Shown piece by piece: positions 38,469-44,644 of a DNA stretch of 55,570 nt. Positions within the stretch are counted from its first letter, which is position 1, and each line of letters begins with the position of its first letter. Under the pieces are notes generated by a model that ran no database searches, had not been told where the DNA came from, and saw only the letters and a program-made list of their open reading frames with translations. Source of the stretch: an uncultured Porphyromonadaceae bacterium. Its GTDB lineage: Bacteria; Bacteroidota; Bacteroidia; Bacteroidales; Muribaculaceae. The stretch is from the NCBI GenBank assembly GCA_900555715.1, contig USMC01000015.1:1-55570 (forward strand), read 5' to 3'. The position numbers and the translations under genes are program-made.

Positions 38469-40475
38469 TTAAGAGTCCTGGAGTCCAATCCGGCTCCAGT
38501 CCATTCCGGCAAATCTGCTGTCGGCGACCTCGTCGGCTTCGGGAGTGACGGCCACAAAGGGCATTTCCACGGCTTCTGTCAGCTCTTGAGGTTCCGTTGT
38601 ACGTTTGGCAACCCCGACCTGAAGCGCGGCGTTGTCGTTGATGTATTTGCCCCACGTTGCCACCTTTTTGCGCTGCTCGACATAGTTGGCTACATCTTCA
38701 TCGGTCTGCTCTGCCATGACGCGGTTGTAGGTCGGAATCTTCTCCACCTTGTCGATGTACCGGTCGCCTTGGAATATATAGACATCCTGTGGCGCTCCGT
38801 TCTCGTCCGGGAGGTAGTAGGCTGTGACCTTGTAGTTGTTCGGTTCAAGCTGCTCGAGGATTCCGGGGGAACTGAGCCACCAGTCTTCGTAGCATACCCG
38901 GACGGTTGAGTTGCGCCGGATGCTCGTCTCGACACGTTCGCCGATATAGCGGCTCAAGGTGAGCTTGTCAAACTTCTGCAGTGTCGGATTGATATTGGCT
39001 ACAAGTACCTGCCATCGGGTCATGCCCGGATATTTTTTTTGGTTGGGGTGCAGGGTGTTGTTCCATTCCTGATTGTCGGCGAGGTCATCGGCCACAAGTT
39101 GCTCAAAGGTGAAATACTGCTGGTCCTCGTAGGTTTCATTGGTCTCGTCGCTTATCTTTTTGCTCTCTGTGCGGTTCTTGCCTTTGCCGTAGAACCTGCC
39201 TATCGAGGCGTGGTTCTTGTGGGCTATTGACCGTTTGAAGGCACCGTTCAATGGCTCGGCATATTTCTCCTGCGAGTTCTGGGGTGCGCAGAAGTGTACG
39301 AAGGGGAAGGCGACGCCGGCCCGGAGGAATCCGTCCTTATACTGGCTCATAAGGTGCTGCTCGACCTCGATGCCGGCGGGCATTCCCCATCCGTTGCGCT
39401 CGATCAGCCGGAACATGTCCCGGAAACAGTCCACCACAAGGCGTTCATCCTTCTTGCGACCGTAGGCTGCTCCTATTCGGCACTGGCTGACCACATCGTA
39501 GGCGTAGTAGGCGTGTACTCGCTCGTTACCTTTCATGCGACGCGGCAGATCGACGTCGTCCATGGTAACCTGCGACAGGGAGAATTCTCCGTTGTGCCGG
39601 TGCATGTGCGGCATCTGCTCGTGCATGAAGGCGGTCCGGCTACGGTGGCGTTTCTCAATCAGCATCTTGTTTTTGGGTCGGTTGAGATAGTTGGCGATGG
39701 TGGCATCGCTTGGTATCCATGGGTCGTCGCCTTTTTTGGCGAAGTTCTCGGGATCAAACAACTCGCCGGTGGTGATGTCATACACATCAAGTTCCCCGGT
39801 GAGGAACATGATATACATTTCCCGGACTGTGGTGTTGTATGGCTGATTCTCAAGACATGCGATTCCGAGTATTACCTGCTCCTCAAGGTGTGTCATCCTT
39901 CTGGCGCACTGGTTCCCGAATTTGCCGCTGAGTAGGCAGCTGTACCCTTCGCGTCTGTATTGGGCGACCTTCTTCCGGAACCTGAACACAGAGATCGGCA
40001 ACGTATGACCGAACTGTTCACGCAGCCCCTCGATGGCGGCTGCCATCTTTTCCCACTGGTAGCTTTCGCCGGCGAGTTTCTGTAAGGTGGTCGCACGCTC
40101 ATGAAGCCGGATGCAGCAGTTGAGGACACTGGCATTGACGATGCATTCCTCCTTTTTGGCATCCTTGAGATCAACGCCTGTCTTGGCGCGGTCGTTGAAC
40201 CATGCCACGGCGGCTTGATCACGTTCGTAGTTCTCTCGGAGCCATCCGGCAAGCAGTATTTCGTCACCGGTTCCGAGCTTCTCTTTGACTTCGTCCAGAT
40301 ATTGAGTAGGTAGGGAATCGACTACAACGAGGGCATAGTTGCCTTTCCCTCCCCCTGGACGCGCTACCTCCAGCCGTTTACGAGAAGCAAGCTGACGGCA
40401 GTATTCCTGCGTCATTATGCCATGCTGCTCAAGCTCACGGGCAGATATGCATTTTCGTCCTGCGTAGTATTCCAT
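38469..40475 (-). CDS. MuA-like DDE transposase
   Basis: A 668-residue transposase that cuts the phage ends and joins them to target DNA. N-terminal DNA-binding winged helices (SARELEQHGIMTQEYCRQLA and following) precede the RNase H-like core at about 295-415. Candidate acidic residues are Asp306 (VTMDDVDLPRR), Glu372 (MPAGIEVEQHLM) and Glu407 (KYAEPLNGAFK). The last two are 35 apart, as in DD35E, but the middle residue is Glu not Asp. A beta-barrel-like region and a C-terminal MuB-interaction-type tail follow. No tyrosine or serine integrase exists in the element, so this is the integration enzyme. Confidence 0.88.
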   Translation of the reverse strand: MEYYAGRKCISARELEQHGIMTQEYCRQLASRKRLEVARPGGGKGNYALVVVDSLPTQYLDEVKEKLGTGDEILLAGWLRENYERDQAAVAWFNDRAKTGVDLKDAKKEECIVNASVLNCCIRLHERATTLQKLAGESYQWEKMAAAIEGLREQFGHTLPISVFRFRKKVAQYRREGYSCLLSGKFGNQCARRMTHLEEQVILGIACLENQPYNTTVREMYIMFLTGELDVYDITTGELFDPENFAKKGDDPWIPSDATIANYLNRPKNKMLIEKRHRSRTAFMHEQMPHMHRHNGEFSLSQVTMDDVDLPRRMKGNERVHAYYAYDVVSQCRIGAAYGRKKDERLVVDCFRDMFRLIERNGWGMPAGIEVEQHLMSQYKDGFLRAGVAFPFVHFCAPQNSQEKYAEPLNGAFKRSIAHKNHASIGRFYGKGKNRTESKKISDETNETYEDQQYFTFEQLVADDLADNQEWNNTLHPNQKKYPGMTRWQVLVANINPTLQKFDKLTLSRYIGERVETSIRRNSTVRVCYEDWWLSSPGILEQLEPNNYKVTAYYLPDENGAPQDVYIFQGDRYIDKVEKIPTYNRVMAEQTDEDVANYVEQRKKVATWGKYINDNAALQVGVAKRTTEPQELTEAVEMPFVAVTPEADEVADSRFAGMDWSRIGLQDS

Positions 40476-40490
40476 TCTCTCGCCCTTTCT

Positions 40491-40871
40491 TTAGAGTGCT
40501 TCCGCCATTCTCTGCATTTCGCCGATCTGACTTACCGGGACATTGTCGTAGCGTGCGACAATTCGCCCTTTGGGGTCATAGATGATACCCTCGCCTGTCT
40601 GCTTGTCAAAGTAGATTTCGGCTTTGTTGGGGCAGACATAACGCATGGAGCTGTCCGAGTCAAAAAAGCACTCAGACTCCGTTGAGATATAGTAGGCACA
40701 GCCTCCATGGTGCTTGACTGCCGCGAAACGTATCTTCCGGGCAAGCTCGTTGTTGGTGCGGTAGGCGAGGGCGTTTTTGACACAACGCTCGCAGATTTCC
40801 TTCCCTTTTACCTTGAAGGTACGCTGCAGAGCCTTGATGCCTTCCTTGTTTACTGAGATGTACTTGTTCAT
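40491..40871 (-). CDS. Early phage protein with Cys pairs (126 aa)
   Basis: Contains EICERCVKNALAYRTNNELAR, a CAYYISTESECFFD segment and a C-terminal KAEIYFDKQTGEGIIYDPKG strand pair. Cys residues could bind metal. It immediately precedes the transposase gene. Unrecognised; early or transposition-accessory role inferred. Confidence 0.55.
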   Translation of the reverse strand: MNKYISVNKEGIKALQRTFKVKGKEICERCVKNALAYRTNNELARKIRFAAVKHHGGCAYYISTESECFFDSDSSMRYVCPNKAEIYFDKQTGEGIIYDPKGRIVARYDNVPVSQIGEMQRMAEAL

Positions 40872-40909
40872 TTTCTCACTTATTTTGTATTGATTTTTTT
40901 ATTAACTTT

Positions 40910-41284
40910 ATGGCCGAATTCCAAATAGAACATGTTATGAATACCTCCGAATACGGCAAATACAAGGCTAATTTTTCAATCTCTGTTTCCGGTTCTTCTC
41001 ATAAGGCTTGTCTGGACACTTTCAATCGCTTTAAGTTTTTAGTCAAAGCCATTGATTGGGGTGACATTGCTCTTTATGAATCCAAGAATGCCCGCAAAGG
41101 GGCTGTCCTTGGGCGTAGCCTTCAAATCATCTATACAGCCTTTCCGGAGGATATAATCGCTTTAAGGGAGATGATTGAAAGAACCGTTTGCCGTATCAAC
41201 ATTTACGGTCAAGGTCTCTACTCGGCGACTTTCAATCATTGCTCTATCCTCCGCTGTAATCACTTTGCTGATTTCGGCGACTAA
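40910..41284 (+). CDS. Possible AT-rich moron gene on the opposite strand (124 aa)
   Basis: In a 290-bp gap of the leftward operon a plus-strand frame encodes a protein-like sequence (KYKANFSISVSGSSHKACLD, ALREMIERTVCRINIYGQG). Base composition is AT-richer than neighbours and a near -7 TTATTTTG lies at 40880-40887. It converges on and overlaps the minus-strand gene at 41162 by 123 bp. It could be a lysogeny-expressed moron; spurious coding is possible. Confidence 0.45.
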   Translation: MAEFQIEHVMNTSEYGKYKANFSISVSGSSHKACLDTFNRFKFLVKAIDWGDIALYESKNARKGAVLGRSLQIIYTAFPEDIIALREMIERTVCRINIYGQGLYSATFNHCSILRCNHFADFGD

Positions 41285-41416
41285 GTTCTCGAGGTTCTCC
41301 CATGCGTGGTCGCACAGACTGCTTTCCTTGAAATCTTCTTTGATACATTCCTTCTTGCCGAGTTCGGCTTCCTTAATTACCTCGCAAAGGAGGTCGTAAA
41401 TTTTTCTACGGTCCAT
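41162..41416 (-). CDS. Small acidic early protein (84 aa)
   Basis: From ATG 41416, chosen because it avoids overlap with the upstream gene. Helical, Glu-rich (DRRKIYDLLCEVIKEAELGK, WENLENLVAEISKVITAED). Unrecognised. Its 3' part overlaps the antisense frame at 40910-41284. Confidence 0.5.
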   Translation of the reverse strand: MDRRKIYDLLCEVIKEAELGKKECIKEDFKESSLCDHAWENLENLVAEISKVITAEDRAMIESRRVETLTVNVDTANGSFNHLP

Positions 41417-41420
41417 AGTC

Positions 41421-41642
41421 TCACTTTTTATTGAGTTGATCATTGATTTTGTCGATGGCATCCTTCAGGGCAAAATGTCCGGCGTTGAGGGCGTTGTACT
41501 GTTTGGAGTAGCACAGCTCATAATCGTTGTGGGTCGCCTCAAACTCATCAAGGATGATGCCTGTGTCGGTCACGTTCCGCTCCAGCGTCTGAAGCAGCAG
41601 CTTGATGGCTCGGTCCGTTCTTTGCTCTGATTTTTGTTTCAT
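41421..41642 (-). CDS. Small helical early protein (73 aa)
   Basis: Two helices (RTDRAIKLLLQTLERNV, HFALKDAIDKINDQL). Co-oriented with the early operon and 4 nt from the next gene. Unrecognised. Confidence 0.5.
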   Translation of the reverse strand: MKQKSEQRTDRAIKLLLQTLERNVTDTGIILDEFEATHNDYELCYSKQYNALNAGHFALKDAIDKINDQLNKK

Positions 41643-41658
41643 CGGTTGAAATTTTTAG

Positions 41659-41720
41659 TGGGCGGTCGGGGAATCGAACCCCGATACTTGCGCCATAGTC
41701 GCTCACCTTCCTGGCCGCCC
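41659..41720 (-). ncRNA. tRNA-like element, shortened
   Basis: Minus-strand 62 nt with GGGCGG pairing to CCGCCC at the ends, a final A, and a perfect T-arm (CGGGG-TTCGATT-CCCCG). Only 30 nt lie between acceptor and T-arm, about 11 too few for a normal tRNA. The D-arm cannot be drawn, and the best anticodon-like stem (GCG/CGC, loop ACTATGG) lacks U33. It is therefore a tRNA relic, a mimic or an unusual phage tRNA. Confidence 0.5.
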
Positions 41721-41724
41721 AAGT

Positions 41725-41750
41725 GCCGCCGGCCTTGCAATACCGGCGGC
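41725..41750. terminator. GC-rich hairpin beside the tRNA-like element
   Basis: GCCGCCGG (41725-41732) and CCGGCGGC (41743-41750) form a perfect 8-bp stem with a 10-nt loop, without a T run. It may separate the first two early genes from the rest or be an RNA-processing element. The remaining gap to 41821 shows no gene. Confidence 0.45.
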
Positions 41751-41821
41751 GGTGGAAAATTTGATTGCGATTAGATATCGCTTTCGCGGCTCTCTTGCCG
41801 CAAGATTGCCCTCTCTTGGGT

Positions 41822-42208
41822 CTAACCCTGTTCGTTTATAGCCTCCTGACGACGCCGGTTGTTATCAACTATGTCGTCAAACCATTTATCCTCGGCTTGT
41901 AGTCTGAAGATTGCCAACTTCGCCACATCAAGAGTGTTCAAAGGGAACATCAGACAGGTGAGGTCGTCATTGTAGGCATTATTGCCGGTCAGGCCGTAGA
42001 ATTCATTCATATCGGCACCTTTGAAAGTGATGAATCCTTTTGGGGTACCGATACCTCTGGCTTCAAGCAACTCTTGGTATCCTGCCGTCCACTCGTTGAG
42101 ATCACCGGCACATCCTAAGATGGTGTAATAGCTGCCTTTGTAGGCTGCGTTGAAAGTTGCCTCGCGATTGTCCGCATTGATTTTCAGTATTTGTCTTGTC
42201 TCACTCAT
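41822..42208 (-). CDS. Early phage protein (128 aa)
   Basis: An alpha/beta protein (REATFNAAYKGSYYTILGCA, LTCLMFPLNTLDVAKLAIFR). Second gene of the early operon, 6 nt after the first. Unrecognised. Confidence 0.55.
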   Translation of the reverse strand: MSETRQILKINADNREATFNAAYKGSYYTILGCAGDLNEWTAGYQELLEARGIGTPKGFITFKGADMNEFYGLTGNNAYNDDLTCLMFPLNTLDVAKLAIFRLQAEDKWFDDIVDNNRRRQEAINEQG

Positions 42209-42214
42209 AATCTT

Positions 42215-42427
42215 TTATTTGATTTCTTTAATAATCGGTTTCAGGGAACAGCCGTAAGCATTCATCAGCCGTTTTTTCAAATTTTCTACATAGAATTCTG
42301 GAGCGGTGAACATGATGCCGTTCTCCTCATTGTAACTGAAGGATACGCCGTCCATCATCAGCACAAAGGCCACCTTGTGCTTGACGCTCTGCGTCTGCCA
42401 CTCTTTGATTTCGGCTGTCTCACTCAT
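42215..42427 (-). CDS. First early gene, small protein (70 aa)
   Basis: First frame downstream of the early promoter (about 80 nt leader). Sequence VKHKVAFVLMMDGVSFSYNE then APEFYVENLKKRL. It is in the place of Mu ner, but no HTH is obvious. It could be an anti-repressor or Cro-like factor by position only. Confidence 0.55.
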   Translation of the reverse strand: MSETAEIKEWQTQSVKHKVAFVLMMDGVSFSYNEENGIMFTAPEFYVENLKKRLMNAYGCSLKPIIKEIK

Positions 42428-42453
42428 GTCTTATATTTCTTTAATTGTTAAAA

Positions 42454-42485
42454 TTTGTCTACCTCGCGGCTTTTTTGTATCTTTG
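42454..42485 (+). promoter_or_regulatory. Repressor promoter
   Basis: TTTG at 42454-42457, 20 nt, then TATCTTTG at 42478-42485: an exact Bacteroidetes promoter pointing to the repressor gene at 42549. Confidence 0.7.
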
Positions 42486-42492
42486 GCCGCTC

Positions 42493-42506
42493 GTTCCAAC
42501 TGGAAC
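42493..42506. promoter_or_regulatory. Palindromic operator between face-to-face promoters
   Basis: GTTCCA-AC-TGGAAC, perfect 6-bp arms, lies where the repressor and early transcripts would both start. A near copy occurs at the DGR promoter (28844-28857). Confidence 0.55.
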
Positions 42507-42512
42507 ACGCTG

Positions 42513-42545
42513 CAAAGATAAGGATAAAATTTTAACCACGAAAAT
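42513..42545 (-). promoter_or_regulatory. Early promoter
   Basis: On the minus strand TATCTTTG is the complement of 42513-42520, with a weak TTTC-type -33 about 19 nt upstream. It directs the transposition operon. The operator at 42522-42537 lies between the two elements. Confidence 0.6.
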
Positions 42546-42713
42546 ATTATGGCAATTTTTTTAACCCTTAAAGAAAAAATTTTATCCTTCCTGTCTGAAA
42601 TGGGCATTCGGAAGGTTGATTTTTTTGAGAAAACTGGGATACAATCAAGTAATTTCAAGGGCGTTAATGTAAAATCCGCCCCTGGAGGCGATATGTTGGT
42701 TAAAATTCTAACC
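42522..42713. promoter_or_regulatory. Repressor operators O1-O3
   Basis: O1 GGATAAAATTTTAACC (42522-42537) and O3 GGTTAAAATTCTAACC (42698-42713) are near-palindromes of one consensus. O2 is AAAATTTTATCCTT (42576-42589), the exact inverse of AAGGATAAAATTTT at 42520-42533. O1 lies inside the early promoter; O2 and O3 are inside the repressor gene. Three-operator layout suits cooperative autoregulation. Confidence 0.55.
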
Positions 42714-43058
42714 CTTTATCCAGAACTATCTGCTGAATGGCTTATGAGAGGCGAAGGCGAGATGCTTCGCAACTCAAAAAATCCATTTGCAAGAGAACTA
42801 ACAGACAGCGATCCAACCACTGGACAGAATTATATCCCTCCAACATCACCAATAGAAGCTACCCCAAAATCTGAGACTCAAAAGACTGATAATAGCTTGC
42901 CAACATCAGCTTTAAGCGAATTAGTATCGACAATTCGAGAGCAAGCAGAGGAAATTGGCCGGCTAAAAGCTCGCATTGAGGAACTGGAGAGAGAGAGGTC
43001 GGTGCCTATCACCCCCAAATATGTCCATTCTACCTCGAAGGAGACTGTGGAAACCTAA
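42549..43058 (+). CDS. Phage repressor (HTH, C-terminal coiled coil)
   Basis: A 169-residue protein with an N-terminal HTH of the Bacteroidetes phage repressor type (KEKILSFLSEMGIRKVDFFEK, TGIQSSNFKG, then LTLYPELSAEWLMRGEGEM). A Pro/Ser/Thr-rich linker is followed by a C-terminal coiled coil (LVSTIREQAEEIGRLKARIE) for oligomerisation. There is no LexA-type peptidase domain, so induction is probably not by RecA-driven self-cleavage. It reads rightwards, opposite to the early operon, across its own operators. Confidence 0.8.
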   Translation: MAIFLTLKEKILSFLSEMGIRKVDFFEKTGIQSSNFKGVNVKSAPGGDMLVKILTLYPELSAEWLMRGEGEMLRNSKNPFARELTDSDPTTGQNYIPPTSPIEATPKSETQKTDNSLPTSALSELVSTIREQAEEIGRLKARIEELERERSVPITPKYVHSTSKETVET

Positions 43059-43334
43059 TACCATTATCCCGGCGTGATCTGCAGCAGCTTCTCAGCACTC
43101 TATGTCACCTAAATTGACCCCTCGGGGATACCCCGGGAATAGCCAAAAATAGCGTACCCCTCCACCTTAGGTGGGTATAACAACGCCCAACGCCTTGAAA
43201 ATCGGGATATTTACCCAAACAGCCAACGAAAAAGCATGGCATTTGCTTCACATTGAAACGCCGTTTTTTAACACTTATCGCAAAATAATGGGTATTTGCC
43301 TCACTCAGTTATTTGCTGTCGGATTACCGGAATT

Positions 43335-43403
43335 TGTCACTCCAAACATAGATGGCTGTCACTCCAAACTGTCACTCCAAACTGTCACTCCTTTTGTCAC
43401 TCC
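43335..43403 (+). repeat. Five direct repeats of TGTCACTCC
   Basis: Copies at 43335-43343, 43357-43365, 43370-43378, 43383-43391 and 43395-43403, spacing 22, 13, 13 and 12 bp; several extend to TGTCACTCCAAAC. The block lies between repressor gene and right end. It resembles an iteron or enhancer, possibly like the Mu internal activation sequence. The rest of 43059-43503 includes a CCACCT-T-AGGTGG palindrome near 43157 and no convincing gene. Confidence 0.7.
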
Positions 43404-43436
43404 AACACCATTTTCACCTGTTTTGAGCACAAAAAT

Positions 43437-43470
43437 AGGGCATCCCCAGACCACTGCCGGAAGATGCCCT
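43437..43470 (-). terminator. Terminator of the right-end gene
   Basis: AGGGCATC (43437-43444) and GATGCCCT (43463-43470) form an 8-bp stem. On the minus strand it is followed by ATTTTTG. It lies 34 nt after the stop of the gene at 43504. Confidence 0.65.
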
Positions 43471-43503
43471 CAGAAAGCCGTTATATTTGCCGTCTAAGGC
43501 CGT

Positions 43504-43749
43504 TCAAACATCGTTCTTACACATTCCCTCACGGGAGCCTCTGATGAGCGTAGATTGCTTGATTATAGCGCATTTAGTGACCACTGTGCCGTTGCCTGAA
43601 AGCCCGGCATGCTGCAGATAACCCTTGGTCGCACCGACTTGATCAGCCGTAAAGACCGTATAAACAGCCGCGATACTGGCGAAATACCAGTCCCGGCGCT
43701 TCGTGCCGTCAATCGGGCGCGTTAGATGCACATGAATAACCTTTGCCAT
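43504..43749 (-). CDS. Right-end lone phage gene (81 aa)
   Basis: An 81-residue basic protein (VIHVHLTRPIDGTKRRDWYF, FTADQVGATKGYLQHAGLSG, GTVVTKCAIIKQSTLIRG). It has its own promoter and terminator, unlike other phage genes. A monocistronic gene next to the right end might be expressed in lysogeny. Similar small proteins occur in many Bacteroidetes genomes; function unknown to me. Confidence 0.65.
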   Translation of the reverse strand: MAKVIHVHLTRPIDGTKRRDWYFASIAAVYTVFTADQVGATKGYLQHAGLSGNGTVVTKCAIIKQSTLIRGSREGMCKNDV

Positions 43750-43769
43750 ATTCCTTTAATTTATCGGTG

Positions 43770-43777
43770 CAAATATA
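43770..43777 (-). promoter_or_regulatory. -7 element of the right-end gene
   Basis: TATATTTG on the minus strand, exact TAnnTTTG, 20 nt before the start codon. No clear -33 TTTG. Confidence 0.5.
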
Positions 43778-43908
43778 CCAAATAATAACTATATGGAATA
43801 TATCAGAGAAAATTATTTTCGCAAGACGCCATAAAAAAAGCGGACGCAAACCGCATCCACTCCCCTACTCTCGCCGCCGATGAACGACCACCATGCCCGC
43901 GTAGCCCA

Positions 43909-43992
43909 GATGTAAGCCCGATGTAAAGCCGGCGCAAGATCTGGGCACTCCAACCCGTCTCAAACGTAAACCAAACGTAAGCCAATGTAAAC
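43909..43992 (+). repeat. Helically phased short repeats near the right end
   Basis: GATGTAAGCC (43909-43918), GATGTAAAGCC (43920-43930), AACGTAAACC (43963-43972), AACGTAAGCC (43974-43983) and AATGTAAAC (43984-43992). Within each cluster copies are 10-11 bp apart. They adjoin the R2 transposase-site-like repeat and are probably bound by the transposase or an accessory factor. Confidence 0.55.
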
Positions 43993-43996
43993 TTTT

Positions 43997-44103
43997 CGCA
44001 CGCTTCGTTTTATTTCGGCTTGACTCCCCTACCCCACCTAACCCACTGAAATTAAAAGGCTTTCACCGTCAACCGACCCATTCCACTTTACACGCTTCGT
44101 TTT
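43997..44103 (-). repeat. Right-end transposase-binding-like repeats R1 and R2
   Basis: Minus-strand AAAACGAAGCGTGTA (complement of 44089-44103) and AAAACGAAGCGTGCG (complement of 43997-44011) match the left-end repeats in inverted orientation. R1 is 8 bp from the terminus; R2 is 92 bp further in. Confidence 0.75.
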
Positions 44104-44111
44104 GTGGCCCA

Positions 44112-44116
44112 TAGAT
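44112..44116. repeat. Target-site duplication, right copy (TAGAT)
   Basis: Matches 2478-2482; shared word TAGATG. See left copy. Confidence 0.8.
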
Positions 44117-44509
44117 GATGTCATGCACCTGCTCGATGAGGAAATATCGAGAGTTGTTGACAATCCTAAAGAGCATTGGTATGAGGAAGAATGGTGGGAG
44201 GATTGGATGGAAGACATCGATAAATATCCCTGCGAACCAACCCACGTCATAACCGATGAAGAGCGCGATGAAATAAAAACAGCATTGACGCTTTTCAATC
44301 ATCATACGGCTCCTTCAAGAGAAGAATATATCAGCCGTATATCAGGAAATTTCCTTGCCTTAAAAGTCAAGCTGAACGATTTAAGAAACAATATGGATAT
44401 TACTCGCATACCGGATCCGACCGAGAAAGATTATGCGCGTATTGAACGCTACAAGCAGGAGTATGAGACGCTAATCGAGGCATTAGACAATATCGTAAAC
44501 GATCATTAA
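44117..44509 (+). pseudogene. HD-domain hydrolase gene, 3' fragment
   Basis: Encodes the C-terminal 130 residues of the interrupted protein: VMHLLDEEISRVVDN, a Trp/Glu-rich insertion, then the conserved HD-family helices SREEYISRISGNFLALKVKL and NDLRNNMDITRI. It has no start of its own; the ATG at 44102 lies in phage DNA. When joined to 2012-2482 it completes the HD domain. Confidence 0.9.
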
Positions 44510-44644
44510 TCAAGTGAAGGGTGATTGATTTTCATTTGTTAACAATGGTTAATCGATAAAATATAGCCCTCTAATATTATGAGACTTATGTTGAATTTGC
44601 GATAATTTGACAAAATATAGTCCTGACTGTCATAGTATATTCTT

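Larger units (their letters stand above)
2483..44111. mobile_element. Complete Mu-like transposable siphovirus prophage with a diversity-generating retroelement
   Basis: The element is bounded by a short duplication, interrupts a host gene that can be rejoined in frame, and carries repeated transposase-binding-like motifs at both ends. Content includes MuA- and MuB-like proteins, DUF3164, DUF935 portal, Gp36-like, MuF and virion-morphogenesis (gpG) proteins, together with a siphovirus tail module (tube, G/GT, tape measure, Dit, Tal) and no sheath gene. No integrase of the tyrosine or serine type is present. All essential modules look intact, so it is likely to be inducible or recently active. 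Layout and the DGR resemble Hankyphage-like Bacteroides phages (inference from memory, not a search). Confidence 0.9.

Noticed and set aside
43335..43403. CRISPR array
   Set aside because: Units are 9-13 bp, without spacers of constant length, and no cas genes are near.
43171..43497. 108-codon plus-strand frame after the repressor
   Set aside because: It consists partly of the translated TGTCACTCC repeats and has no protein-like pattern; a regulatory array explains it better.
44102..44509. Independent gene starting at ATG 44102
   Set aside because: The first codons are phage end sequence. The rest is the 3' part of the interrupted HD gene.
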